A stretch of 64,000 nucleotides of DNA, from positions 79,447 to 143,446 of the forward strand of contig NZ_JAGMUK010000077.1 of NCBI RefSeq assembly GCF_019049245.1. The letters are read 5' to 3'. Both the position numbers and the translations under genes were made by a program. The stretch is from Streptomyces sp. AC555_RSS877 (lineage in GTDB: Bacteria > Actinomycetota > Actinomycetes > Streptomycetales > Streptomycetaceae). Under the pieces are notes generated by a model. The model saw nothing but the letters and a program-made list of their open reading frames with translations. It searched no databases and was not told where the DNA came from. Below, piece by piece: positions 34,171 through 43,221 of this stretch (positions within the stretch are counted from its first letter, which is position 1; every line of letters begins with the position of its first letter).

Positions 34171-36414
34171 ATGTCCAGGCAAGAGGCAGAAGCGGACCGC
34201 CGATTGGCAACGTTGGAAGGCGTGCTTGAGCGCATCACGTACGCCAACGAGGAGAACGGCTACACGGTCGCCCGGGTCGACACCGGCCGAGGCGGCGGCG
34301 ACCTCCTCACCGTCGTCGGCGCGCTGCTCGGCGCCCAGGTCGGCGAGTCCCTGCGGATGGAGGGCCTGTGGGGCTCCCATCCGCAGTACGGCAAGCAGTT
34401 CACCGTCGAGAACTACACGACCGTGCTGCCGGCCACCGTCCAGGGCATCCGCCGCTACCTCGGCTCGGGCCTGGTCAAGGGCATCGGTCCCATCTTCGCC
34501 GACCGCATCACCCAGCACTTCGGGATGGACACCCTCCGGATCATCGAGGAGGAGCCCAAGCGCCTGATCGAGGTCCCCGGCCTCGGCCCCAAGCGGACGA
34601 AGAAGATCGCCGACGCCTGGGAGGAGCAGAAGGCGATCAAGGAGGTCATGCTCTTCCTCCAGACCGTCGAGGTGTCCACGTCCATCGCGGTCCGCATCTA
34701 CAAGAAGTACGGCGACGCCTCCATCTCCGTGGTGAAGAACCAGCCCTACCGGCTGGCCGCCGACGTCTGGGGCATCGGCTTCCTCACCGCCGACCGGATC
34801 GCGCAGTCCGTCGGCATCCCGCACGACAGCCCGGAGCGCGTCAAGGCGGGCCTGCAGTACGCCCTTTCGCAGTCCACCGACCAGGGCCACTGCTACCTCC
34901 CCGAGGAACGGCTGATCACCGACGCGGTCAAGCTCCTCCAGGTCGACACCGGCCTGGTCATCGAGTGCCTCGCCGAGCTCGCGGCGCCCCCGGAGGAGGG
35001 GGAGGACCCCGGTGTCGTACGGGAGAAGGTGCCCGGTCCGGACGGCGCCACCGTCACCGCCGTCTACCTCGTCCCCTTCCACCGGGCCGAACTGTCCCTC
35101 TCGGCCCAGCTGTTGCGCCTCCTGCGCACCGGCCAGGACCGGATGCCCGGCTTCAAGGACGTGGCCTGGGACAAGGCGCTGGCCTGGCTCGGCTCGCGCA
35201 CCGGGACCGATCTCGCGCCCGAGCAGGAGGCCGCCGTCCGGCTCGCGCTCACCCAGAAGGTCGCCGTCCTCACCGGCGGCCCCGGCTGCGGCAAGTCCTT
35301 CACGGTCCGCTCGATCGTGGAACTGGCCCGCGCCAAGAAGGCCAAGGTCGTGCTCGCCGCCCCCACCGGCCGCGCCGCCAAGCGTCTCGCCGAGCTCACC
35401 GGCGCGGACGCCTCCACCGTCCACCGCCTGCTGGAACTGAAGCCCGGCGGCGACGCGGCCTACGACAAGGACCGCCCGCTGGACGCCGACCTGGTGGTGG
35501 TCGACGAGGCGTCGATGCTCGACCTGCTGCTCGCGAACAAGCTGGTGAAGGCCGTACCCCCGGGGGCGCACCTGCTGTTCGTGGGTGACGTGGACCAGCT
35601 GCCCAGCGTCGGCGCCGGCGAGGTCCTGCGGGACCTGCTCGCCGAAGGCGGTCCGATCCCCGCGGTGCGGCTCACGCGCGTGTTCCGGCAGGCCCAGCAG
35701 TCCGGCGTGGTGACCAACGCGCACCGGATCAACTCCGGGCAGCACCCCGTCACCGACGGCATGAAGGACTTCTTCCTCTTCGTCGAGGACGACACGGAGG
35801 AGGTCGGCCGGCTCACCGTGGACGTGGCGGCGCGGCGGATTCCGGCCAAGTTCGGCCTCGACCCGCGCCGGGACGTCCAGGTGCTCGCCCCCATGCACCG
35901 GGGGCCCGCCGGTGCGGGCAACCTCAACGGGCTGCTCCAGCAGGCCATCACCCCCGGGCGCCCGGAGCTGGCAGAGAAGAGGTTCGGCGGAAGGGTCTTC
36001 CGGGTCGGCGACAAGGTCACCCAGATTCGCAACAATTACGAGAAGGGCACCAACGGTGTCTTCAACGGCACCGTGGGCGTGGTCACCTCGCTCGATCCGG
36101 TCGACCAGCGCCTGACGGTGCTGACGGACGAGGACGAGGAGGTTTCGTACGAGTTCGACGAGCTGGACGAGCTGGCCCACGCGTACGCGGTGACCATCCA
36201 CCGTTCCCAGGGGAGCGAGTATCCGGCCGTGGTGATCCCGGTCACCACCAGCGCCTGGATGATGCTCCAGCGGAACCTCCTGTACACGGCGGTGACCCGT
36301 GCCAAGAGGCTGGTCGTCCTCGTCGGATCACGCAAAGCGATCGGCCAGGCGGTGCGCACGGTGTCCGCGGGACGCCGCTGTACGGCGCTCGACTTCCGGC
36401 TCTCGGGACTGTGA
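34171..36414 (+). CDS. recD2: RecD2-like ATP-dependent DNA helicase
   Basis: This 747-residue SF1B 5'-3' DNA helicase of the RecD2 type, acting without RecBC, has an N-terminal OB-like part, then helix-hairpin-helix motifs (GSGLVKGIGPIFADRI, LIEVPGLGPKRTKKI). Walker A LTGGPGCGKSFTV is near residue 367, VVVDEASMLD is Walker B, GDVDQLPSVGAGEVL is motif III, and the C-terminal part has YAVTIHRSQGSEYPAVV and LLYTAVTRAKR. The first 15 codons use lower-GC codons (TTG, GCA, ACG, CTT) than the rest and duplicate a copy just upstream. Confidence 0.92.
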   Translation: MSRQEAEADRRLATLEGVLERITYANEENGYTVARVDTGRGGGDLLTVVGALLGAQVGESLRMEGLWGSHPQYGKQFTVENYTTVLPATVQGIRRYLGSGLVKGIGPIFADRITQHFGMDTLRIIEEEPKRLIEVPGLGPKRTKKIADAWEEQKAIKEVMLFLQTVEVSTSIAVRIYKKYGDASISVVKNQPYRLAADVWGIGFLTADRIAQSVGIPHDSPERVKAGLQYALSQSTDQGHCYLPEERLITDAVKLLQVDTGLVIECLAELAAPPEEGEDPGVVREKVPGPDGATVTAVYLVPFHRAELSLSAQLLRLLRTGQDRMPGFKDVAWDKALAWLGSRTGTDLAPEQEAAVRLALTQKVAVLTGGPGCGKSFTVRSIVELARAKKAKVVLAAPTGRAAKRLAELTGADASTVHRLLELKPGGDAAYDKDRPLDADLVVVDEASMLDLLLANKLVKAVPPGAHLLFVGDVDQLPSVGAGEVLRDLLAEGGPIPAVRLTRVFRQAQQSGVVTNAHRINSGQHPVTDGMKDFFLFVEDDTEEVGRLTVDVAARRIPAKFGLDPRRDVQVLAPMHRGPAGAGNLNGLLQQAITPGRPELAEKRFGGRVFRVGDKVTQIRNNYEKGTNGVFNGTVGVVTSLDPVDQRLTVLTDEDEEVSYEFDELDELAHAYAVTIHRSQGSEYPAVVIPVTTSAWMMLQRNLLYTAVTRAKRLVVLVGSRKAIGQAVRTVSAGRRCTALDFRLSGL

Positions 36415-36498
36415 GCACAAAAAATGATCGATCAAATGAGTCATGTGGGTCACAGAGCTCTTCCGGAAGCGGGTTGGGGAGGGGCAGGATGGCGAGTT

Positions 36499-36517
36499 GG
36501 CGGCACTCAGTGCCGCC
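36499..36517. promoter_or_regulatory. Hairpin in the citrate synthase leader region
   Basis: GGCGGCAC and GTGCCGCC flank TCA. It lies 85 bases after the helicase stop and 110 bases before gltA. No T-tract; it may be an operator or leader hairpin. Confidence 0.35.
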
Positions 36518-36625
36518 GATAAGCCCAATGGTCGACCCCGAGTGCACTCTCGTGCGCCAAATGGGGGATGGTAGAGACAGTCAGGGCAACCTCGAAGAAG
36601 AGGCACAACGTCGGTGAGGGATGAC

Positions 36626-37915
36626 GTGAGCGACAACTCTGTAGTACTGCGGTACGGCGACGGCGAGTACACCTACCCGGTGATCGACAGCACCGTCGGC
36701 GACAAGGGCTTCGACATCGGGAAGCTCCGCGCCCAGACCGGTCTGGTGACTCTGGACAGCGGCTACGGCAACACCGCCGCCTATAAATCCGCCGTCACCT
36801 ATCTCGACGGCGAGTCGGGCATTCTCCGGTACCGCGGATACCCGATCGAGCAGCTGGCCGAGCGCTCCACCTTCCTGGAGGTCGCCTACCTGCTGATCAA
36901 CGGCGAGCTGCCGACCGTCGACGAGCTCACCTCGTTCAAGACCGACATCACGCAGCACACCCTGCTGCACGAGGACGTCAAGAACTTCTACCGCGGCTTC
37001 CCGCGGGACGCCCACCCGATGGCCATGCTGTCGTCGGTGGTCTCCGCGCTGTCCACGTTCTACCAGGACAGCCACAACCCGTTCGACGAGAAGCAGCGCA
37101 ACCTCTCGACGATCCGGCTGCTCGCCAAGCTTCCGACGATCGCGGCGTACGCGTACAAGAAGTCGATCGGTCACCCGTTCGTCTACCCGCGCAACGACCT
37201 CGGTTACGTCGAGAACTTCCTCCGCATGACCTTCTCGGTCCCGGCGCAGGACTACGAACTCGACCCGGTCGTCGTCTCCGCCCTGGACAAGCTGCTCATC
37301 CTGCACGCGGACCACGAGCAGAACTGTTCGACCTCCACGGTCCGCCTGGTCGGCTCCTCGCAGGCGAACATGTTCGCCTCGATCTCCGCCGGCATCTCCG
37401 CCCTGTGGGGCCCGCTGCACGGCGGCGCCAACCAGTCGGTGCTGGAGATGCTGGAGGGCATCCAGGCCACCGGCGGTGATGTCGACTCCTTCATCCGCAA
37501 GGTGAAGAACAAGGAGGACGGCGTCCGCCTGATGGGCTTCGGCCACCGGGTCTACAAGAACTTCGACCCGCGCGCCAAGATCATCAAGGCCGCCGCGCAC
37601 GACGTGCTGTCCGCCCTCGGCAAGTCCGACGAGCTGCTGGACATCGCGCTGAAGCTGGAGGAGCACGCGCTCTCCGACGACTACTTCGTCTCGCGCAGCC
37701 TCTACCCGAACGTGGACTTCTACACCGGCCTGATCTACCGCGCCATGGGCTTCCCGACCGAGATGTTCACGGTCCTGTTCGCCCTCGGCCGCCTGCCGGG
37801 CTGGATCGCCCAGTGGCACGAGATGATCAAGGAGCCCGGTTCCCGCATCGGCCGTCCGCGCCAGATCTACACGGGTGTCGTCGAGCGCGACTTCGTTCCG
37901 GTCGAGGCGCGTTGA
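36626..37915 (+). CDS. gltA: Citrate synthase
   Basis: This 429-residue hexameric-type citrate synthase condenses acetyl-CoA and oxaloacetate at entry to the TCA cycle. Catalytic segments are present: HADHEQNCSTSTVRLVGSS, LWGPLHGGANQ (His), MGFGHRVYKNFDPRA (His/Arg) and NVDFYTGLIYRAMGFP (Asp). GTG 36626 follows GAGGG by about 6 bases; GTG 36614 has no ribosome site. The length equals that usual in Streptomyces. A long structured intergenic region follows. Confidence 0.97.
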   Translation: MSDNSVVLRYGDGEYTYPVIDSTVGDKGFDIGKLRAQTGLVTLDSGYGNTAAYKSAVTYLDGESGILRYRGYPIEQLAERSTFLEVAYLLINGELPTVDELTSFKTDITQHTLLHEDVKNFYRGFPRDAHPMAMLSSVVSALSTFYQDSHNPFDEKQRNLSTIRLLAKLPTIAAYAYKKSIGHPFVYPRNDLGYVENFLRMTFSVPAQDYELDPVVVSALDKLLILHADHEQNCSTSTVRLVGSSQANMFASISAGISALWGPLHGGANQSVLEMLEGIQATGGDVDSFIRKVKNKEDGVRLMGFGHRVYKNFDPRAKIIKAAAHDVLSALGKSDELLDIALKLEEHALSDDYFVSRSLYPNVDFYTGLIYRAMGFPTEMFTVLFALGRLPGWIAQWHEMIKEPGSRIGRPRQIYTGVVERDFVPVEAR

Positions 37916-37933
37916 TCGACGCGGCCGCCTAGA

Positions 37934-38057
37934 GCCTGTCCGGCGGATCACTTCGCAGGACAGCCGCGGCGCCTCATCGACGCAGGTGAACGGGGCCTGG
38001 CATGCCGCAGGTGGGCGTGCCAGGCCCCGCGTCTGCGACATGATCCGCCGGACAGGC
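37934..38057. mobile_element. MITE-like element with 17-bp inverted ends
   Basis: GCCTGTCCGGCGGATCA (37934-37950) and its exact inverse (38041-38057) bound a 124-bp segment. Inside is a second inverted repeat (CGGGGCCTGGCA, with its inverse 25 bases on). It has no coding capacity. The end sequence resembles IS5-type ends I recall from Streptomyces. No clear target duplication. It may also terminate gltA transcription. Confidence 0.5.
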
Positions 38058-38107
38058 CCCAGCTGTATTGACAACACCCAGCGAGCGGCCGCCCGGCGCA
38101 CAAAAGC

Positions 38108-38160
38108 GGAAGGCGCCCTGTCGACGGTCCCCCCACGGGCCGGCGTCCAGGGCGCCTTCC
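38108..38160 (-). terminator. Strong hairpin, terminator-like on the minus strand
   Basis: GGAAGGCGCCCTG (38108-38120) pairs with CAGGGCGCCTTCC (38148-38160). On the minus strand it is followed by GCTTTTGTG. No minus-strand protein gene ends nearby (the copper chaperone stops at 38809), so it may end a noncoding transcript. From 38161 to 38460 I see no gene. Confidence 0.5.
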
Positions 38161-38466
38161 CATGTCCCGGTGCGGATTCCCCCCACGGGATCCGGCCGGG
38201 CGTCTGTGAGAAAACCAGCGCCTGAAATTCGCTGTTGAGCAAAACGAGCAGAACTCGTCGTACTACTGCTGTGTGCGGTCTGCCGGGACAGCGCACGCTG
38301 GGAGGGCCGCTCAAAGCTCCCCGGTGTGCGTGCCCCGGCAACGCATCTCTGAGGACGTCCCCCAAGACATCCCCAGATGCCAGTCGGCGCCCCCCAAGAC
38401 GCTTCCTGACACCGTCAACTTAGACCTTCGATCCCCTTCGATGGTTACGTTCGCATCACTGTGATC

Positions 38467-38526
38467 TGGGTCTCTTGCATATGTCCGTTAGATGCGCAAG
38501 GGCCCGGATACGGCGAACGAGACCCA
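38467..38526. other. Nested inverted repeats in the gltA-copZ intergenic region
   Basis: TGGGTCTC (38467-38474) and GAGACCCA (38519-38526) enclose CTTGCAT...ATGCGCAAG. Next to it is the 11-bp palindrome ATCACTGTGAT (38455-38465). AT content is locally higher than the surroundings. Such packing suggests an RNA structure or regulator-binding region. From 38527 to 38808 nothing definite is seen. Confidence 0.4.
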
Positions 38527-38808
38527 AGCGTAAGGATGATGCGCGAGCCTTGTGAAGAGCTTATGTGAGGCGAGCGCAGGACTCCAGAGGGGCTTTGGCC
38601 TCGACTTCGACCAACCCGGCGGTAACAACGGCGCACTTCGCGATTCCGCTAACGGAACGTTCGCGGCCGGAGGCTGTTCGTCACCGCGAACGCCGACGAA
38701 GGCCTGACGATCGCCGAGCCGGCCCCTGGGCGGGTCTCGGGCGGTCTCGGCGGGACCGCACGGAACCGGTTCGGCCGGCCGGAGCGGTCCGGGGCGGGAG
38801 GCCGGCGC

Positions 38809-39048
38809 TCAGGCCTTGCCGGCGAGCTCGAAGCCGGCCTCGTCGACGGCGGCGCGCACGGCCTCCTCGTCGAGCGGGGCCGCGGACACGACGGTGACCT
38901 CACCGGTCGCGGCGACGGCCTTCACCGAGCTGACGCCGGGGATCTCCGAGATCTCGCCGGAGACGGAGCCCTCGCAGTGCCCGCAGCTCATGCCGCTCAC
39001 CTTGTAGACGGTGGTGACGGAGCCGGGGGTGTCGGTCTGAGCGGTCAT
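38809..39048 (-). CDS. copZ: Copper chaperone (HMA domain), CopZ-like
   Basis: This 79-residue heavy-metal-associated domain protein has GMSCGHCEGSV (Cys22, Cys25) as the copper site and the usual beta-alpha-beta-beta-alpha-beta pattern (VYKVSGM, SSVKAVAATGEVTVVS, EEAVRAAVDEAGFEL). GAGGAG precedes ATG 39048. A CsoR-type operator lies 45 bases upstream, implying copper induction. Unusually, no copper ATPase gene follows in the window. Confidence 0.92.
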   Translation of the reverse strand: MTAQTDTPGSVTTVYKVSGMSCGHCEGSVSGEISEIPGVSSVKAVAATGEVTVVSAAPLDEEAVRAAVDEAGFELAGKA

Positions 39049-39092
39049 CTCGTTCTCCTCGTCGGGACGGGTGGGACTCACCCCCGTACGTT

Positions 39093-39109
39093 ATACCCCT
39101 AGGGGGTAC
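39093..39109 (-). promoter_or_regulatory. CsoR-type copper operator
   Basis: ATACCCCTAGGGGGTAC is a near-perfect palindrome matching the GTATACCCC-type sites bound by CsoR repressors, located 45 bases before copZ. The CsoR gene itself is not in the window. Confidence 0.85.
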
Positions 39110-39144
39110 ATCTCCAAGGCGGGTCGCGGACCGCCGGGCAGGCC

Positions 39145-39801
39145 TTAGGGGCCGGGGTGGCCGAGTCTCTCCCCGACCAGCGGGTCGAGGTAACGGACCA
39201 GGACGTTCTTCAGCTCCTGGATGTAGGCCGCCCGCTCGGCACCCTCGTGGGCGAGGACGAGCTCCAGGCCCGCCTTGTACAGGCCCAGGCACATGTGTGC
39301 GGTACGGGTGAGGTCCGCCGGCGGCGCGTCGGGCAGGAACGAGGAGAGCAGACCCTCGATGCGGGAGAGCAGGGTGGCGTGCAGCGCGTCGTGCGCCTCG
39401 GTGATCCGGCCGGGGATGTCGGGACCGTGCATCAGGGCGAAGAACACCGGGTGCTCGCAGTTGAAGTCGATGAACCGCTCGACGGCGGCGCCGACGGCCT
39501 CCTCTAGCGGGGTCACGGGGTCGATCGGTGCGAGCGCCTCGCCGTACGTCTCCCGCATCTCGTGCATGAGCCGGTCGCCCAGCTCGATCGCGATCGCTTC
39601 CTTGTTCGGGAAGAACTGGTAGAGCGTGCCCGGCGAGACACCCGCCTCGCGAGCGATGGCGTTGGTGCTGGCGGCCGTGTAGCCGGTGGTGCAGAAGACG
39701 TTGGCGGCGGCTTCGAGGAGTTGGGCGATCCGGCGCTCACCGCGGGCCTGGCGGCGGCGCGGCGGCTGCTCCTTCTCCTGCTTCTCCTGGCTCTCGGGCA
39801 C
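39145..39801 (-). CDS. TetR-family repressor
   Basis: This 218-residue TetR-type repressor has a helix-turn-helix at residues 20-70 (RIAQLLEAAANVFCTTGYTAASTNAIAREAGVSPGTLYQFFPNKEAIA) and a helical ligand domain. GTG 39801 has GGGG 7 bases upstream. It diverges from an MMPL exporter, and two matching palindromes lie between, so it probably represses both genes until an exported compound or fatty acid-like ligand binds. Confidence 0.92.
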   Translation of the reverse strand: MPESQEKQEKEQPPRRRQARGERRIAQLLEAAANVFCTTGYTAASTNAIAREAGVSPGTLYQFFPNKEAIAIELGDRLMHEMRETYGEALAPIDPVTPLEEAVGAAVERFIDFNCEHPVFFALMHGPDIPGRITEAHDALHATLLSRIEGLLSSFLPDAPPADLTRTAHMCLGLYKAGLELVLAHEGAERAAYIQELKNVLVRYLDPLVGERLGHPGP

Positions 39802-39838
39802 GCGTTTTCCCCAAGTCTCCGAACGCGGTTGACAAACA

Positions 39839-39881
39839 CGAGCGGTCGCTCGCATTCTGGTGGAACGCGAGCGATCTCTCG
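39839..39881. promoter_or_regulatory. Paired TetR operators between regulator and MMPL transporter
   Basis: CGAGCGGTCGCTCG (39839-39852, perfect) and CGAGCGATCTCTCG (39868-39881, one mismatch) share a design, 29 bp apart. They sit inside the wider inverted AAACACGAGCG/CTCTCGTGTTT arrangement and cover the divergent promoter region. Confidence 0.8.
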
Positions 39882-39925
39882 TGTTTGCCATTTTATGCCT
39901 TCCTGGGTGAAGGGGACACCGCCCG

Positions 39926-42133
39926 ATGACCGAAGTCAACGACCCGCCCCACGCCGGCGGCTGGACCCGATTCGTGACCGCCCGACCCCGGTTGTCGCTG
40001 CTCGCGGCCCTGGTCGTCACCGTGCTCGCCGTGCTGGCCGGCAGCGGGGTCGCCGACCGGTTGGGCGCCGGCGGCTGGGAGGATCCGGGCGCCGAGTCGA
40101 CATACGCGACCAAGGCGCTGGAGCGCGAGTTCCCCGACTCCCAGCCCAACCTCCTGCTCCTGGTGGACACGGGCGGCGCCTCGGTCGACGCCCCGGCGGT
40201 CGCCGCCGAAGCCGAGCGCCTCGCCGGGCGACTGGCCGGGGAGCGGGGCGTCGTGGGCGTCAGCTCCTACTGGCAGTCCGGTGCCCCCGCTCTGCGCGCG
40301 AAGGACGGCCACGAGGCGCTGATCGCCGCCCGGATCACCGGCGACGAGAAGGAGATGGGCCGGACCCTGGACCGCATCGCCTCCTCGTACCGGGGCGGGA
40401 ACGGCCCGGTGGACGTGACGGTGGGCGGCCCGGTGGCCGTCCGGCACGAGATGCAGACGATCATCCAGGAGGACCTGGTCCGCGCCGAGATCATCGCGCT
40501 GCCGGTGACACTGGTGCTGCTGGTGATGGTCTTCGGCAGCGCGGTCGCCGCCCTGCTGCCGCTCGGCATCGGCATCGTCGCGATACTCGGCACGAACGCG
40601 GTACTGCGCGGCCTCACCGAGGTCACCGACGTCTCCGTCTTCGCACTGAACCTCACCACGGCCCTGGGGCTCGGCCTCGCCGTCGACTACGCCCTGTTCA
40701 TCGTCCGGCGCTTCCGCGAGGAACTGGCCACCGGCGCCGAGCCGTTGACGGCGGTCGGCACCACCCTGCGTACGGCCGGCCGCACCGTGCTCTTCTCCGC
40801 GCTCACGGTCGCGGTCTCCCTCGCGGCGATGCTGCTCTTCCCGCAGTACTTCCTGCGGTCCTTCGCCTACGCCGGCATAGCGGTCGTCCTGCTGGCCGCG
40901 GCGGCCGCGCTGATCCTGCTCCCGGCAGCCCTGGTCCTGCTGGGCCACCGGGTCAACTCCCTCGATCTGCGCCGCGTGTTCCGGCGCGGCGGGCCGCCGC
41001 GGGCGGCCACGGAAGACAGTGGCGCCTGGACGCGCACCGCGAGCCTCGTCATGCGCCGCGCCCCCTTCTTCGCCCTCGGCACCACCGCCGTGCTCGTCCT
41101 CCTCGGCCTGCCCTTCCTGGGCGTGAAGTTCGGCACCGCCGACGACCGCCAACTGCCCGCCTCCGCCGAGTCCCACGTCGTACAGCATCACATCCGGGAC
41201 GGCTTCCCCGGCAGCCCCGGCGGCGGACTCGACGTGCTCGCCGAGGGACCCGCGACCCGGGCGCAGTACGCCGCGTACAAAGAGCGGATCGCGGACCTGT
41301 CCGAGGTGCGGCGGGTCGACGGCCCGCTGGTCAAGGGCGACTCGGCGTACTTCACGGTGCTGCCGAAGGGCGAGGCCGTCGACGACCCGGCTCAGCGCCT
41401 GGTGGGCGAACTGCGCGCCGTCAACGCCCCCTTCGACACCAAGGTGACCGGCGCGGCGGCGGTGCTGGTCGACTCCAAGGACGCGATAGCCGAACAACTG
41501 CCCCTCGCGGGCGCCTTCATCGTGATCGTCACCCTGCTCCTGGTGTTCTTGCTGACAGGCAGCGTGCTGATACCGATCCAGGCGGTCGTGCTCAACGCGC
41601 TCAGCCTCACCGCGATGTTCGGAGCGGTGGTCTGGGTCTTCCAGGACGGCCATCTGTCCGGCCTGCTCGGCTTCACCAGCCCCGGCTCCATAGAGACCAC
41701 CCTTCCGGTCCTGATGTTCTGCGTGGCCTTCGGCCTGTCGATGGACTACGGCGTCTTCCTGCTCTCCCGCATCAAGGAGGAGTACGACGAGACCGGCGAC
41801 CACGACCAGGCGGTCCGGCACGGGCTCCAGCGCACCGGCGGGCTGATCACCGCGGCCGCGGTCATCCTCGCGGTGGTGATGGTCGCGATCGGCACGTCCA
41901 GGGTGACCAACACCAAGATGCTCGGCCTGGGCATCGCCCTGGCGGTCGTGATGGACGCGATGATCGTCCGCAGCCTCCTGGTCCCGGCGGTCATGCGCCT
42001 CACGGGCCGGGCGACCTGGTGGGCGCCGGGGCCGCTGCGGCGGTTCCACCAGCGGTTCGGCCTGAGCGAGGGCGGCGGCGGACCCGAGCGGACCGTGACG
42101 CGGGACCGGGACAAGGTGGCGGCGCACGGCTAG
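39926..42133 (+). CDS. MMPL/RND-family exporter
   Basis: This 735-residue MMPL-type membrane protein has about 12 predicted membrane spans in two halves, each with one span, a large extracellular domain and five spans. Key motif GLGLAVDYALFIVRRFREE (first half) and GLSMDYGVFLLSRIKEEY (second half) carry the Asp-Tyr pairs used for proton coupling. MMPL proteins export lipids, siderophores or drugs. AAGGGG lies about 11 bases before the ATG. Regulated by the divergent TetR. Confidence 0.93.
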   Translation: MTEVNDPPHAGGWTRFVTARPRLSLLAALVVTVLAVLAGSGVADRLGAGGWEDPGAESTYATKALEREFPDSQPNLLLLVDTGGASVDAPAVAAEAERLAGRLAGERGVVGVSSYWQSGAPALRAKDGHEALIAARITGDEKEMGRTLDRIASSYRGGNGPVDVTVGGPVAVRHEMQTIIQEDLVRAEIIALPVTLVLLVMVFGSAVAALLPLGIGIVAILGTNAVLRGLTEVTDVSVFALNLTTALGLGLAVDYALFIVRRFREELATGAEPLTAVGTTLRTAGRTVLFSALTVAVSLAAMLLFPQYFLRSFAYAGIAVVLLAAAAALILLPAALVLLGHRVNSLDLRRVFRRGGPPRAATEDSGAWTRTASLVMRRAPFFALGTTAVLVLLGLPFLGVKFGTADDRQLPASAESHVVQHHIRDGFPGSPGGGLDVLAEGPATRAQYAAYKERIADLSEVRRVDGPLVKGDSAYFTVLPKGEAVDDPAQRLVGELRAVNAPFDTKVTGAAAVLVDSKDAIAEQLPLAGAFIVIVTLLLVFLLTGSVLIPIQAVVLNALSLTAMFGAVVWVFQDGHLSGLLGFTSPGSIETTLPVLMFCVAFGLSMDYGVFLLSRIKEEYDETGDHDQAVRHGLQRTGGLITAAAVILAVVMVAIGTSRVTNTKMLGLGIALAVVMDAMIVRSLLVPAVMRLTGRATWWAPGPLRRFHQRFGLSEGGGGPERTVTRDRDKVAAHG

Positions 42134-42177
42134 CGTTCCGTCAGTCAGAGGTGATCGGCGACAGGCGGGGCAGGCAT

Positions 42178-43221
42178 ATGCGGGCAGTGGTGTTCGAGCG
42201 GTACGGAGAGCCGGCCGAGGTGCGGGAGGTGGCCGACCCGAAGCCCGCGGAGCACGGGGTCGTGGTGCGGGTCGAGGCGACGGGACTGTGCCGCAGCGAC
42301 TGGCACGGCTGGCAGGGCCACGACCCGGACATCACGCTGCCGCATGTGCCGGGGCACGAACTCGCCGGGGTCGTCGAGGCGGTGGGCGCCCGGGTGACCG
42401 GCTGGCGCCCGGGCGATCGCGTGACCGTCCCCTTCGTGTGCGCCTGCGGCACCTGTCCGTCCTGCGCGGCGGGCGACCAGCAGGTGTGCGAGCGGCAGAC
42501 ACAGCCAGGCTTCACGCACTGGGGTTCCTTCGCCCAGTACGTGGCGCTGGACCACGCGGAGGTGAACCTCGTCGCGGTCCCGGACGAGATGTCCTTCGCC
42601 ACCGCCGCCTCGCTCGGCTGCCGGTTCGCCACGGCGTTCCGGGCGGTGGTGCAGCAGGGCAGGGTGGCGGCGGGGGAGTGGGTCGCGGTGCACGGCTGCG
42701 GGGGCGTCGGCCTGTCGGCGGTGATGATCGCGGCGGCGTCGGGCGCGCGGGTCGTGGCCGTCGACGTGTCGCCTCAAGCCCTGGACCTGGCAAGGAGGTT
42801 CGGTGCGGCGCAGTGCGTGGACGCGTCCGGCACCGAGGACACGGCGGCGGCGGTCCGCGAGCTGACCGGCGGCGGCGCGCACCTCTCCCTCGACGCCCTC
42901 GGCTCGCCCGCCACCTGCGCGGCCTCGGTGAACGGCCTGCGCCGCCGCGGCCGCCATGTCCAGGTCGGCCTGCTGCCCTCCCCGACCGGCACGACACCGG
43001 TGCCGATGGCCCGCGCGATCGGTCTGGAGCTGGAGCTCCTCGGCAGTCACGGCATGGCCGCGCACACCTACCCGCCGATGCTGGAGCTGGTCCGTGCGGG
43101 AGTGCTGCGACCCGACCTGCTGGTCACGTCCACGATCACCCTGGAGGCGACCCCGTCCGCACTGGCCGCGATGGGGGCGGCACCGGGGGCGGGGGTGACC
43201 GTCATCGAGCCGTGGAGCTGA
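42178..43221 (+). CDS. Zinc-dependent alcohol dehydrogenase
   Basis: This 347-residue medium-chain dehydrogenase has catalytic zinc ligands Cys38 and His60-Glu61 (LCRSDWHG, PGHELAG) and structural zinc Cys90, 93, 96 and 104. The NAD-binding GCGGVGLSAV is near residue 177. Begins 44 bases after the MMPL gene and may share its transcript. Substrate not predictable. The 3' end overlaps the tail of the convergent acetyltransferase gene by 20 bases. Confidence 0.93.
   Translation: MRAVVFERYGEPAEVREVADPKPAEHGVVVRVEATGLCRSDWHGWQGHDPDITLPHVPGHELAGVVEAVGARVTGWRPGDRVTVPFVCACGTCPSCAAGDQQVCERQTQPGFTHWGSFAQYVALDHAEVNLVAVPDEMSFATAASLGCRFATAFRAVVQQGRVAAGEWVAVHGCGGVGLSAVMIAAASGARVVAVDVSPQALDLARRFGAAQCVDASGTEDTAAAVRELTGGGAHLSLDALGSPATCAASVNGLRRRGRHVQVGLLPSPTGTTPVPMARAIGLELELLGSHGMAAHTYPPMLELVRAGVLRPDLLVTSTITLEATPSALAAMGAAPGAGVTVIEPWS

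Noticed and set aside
36581..38365. A 594-codon minus-strand frame over citrate synthase
   Set aside because: Antisense to gltA; no protein features of its own.
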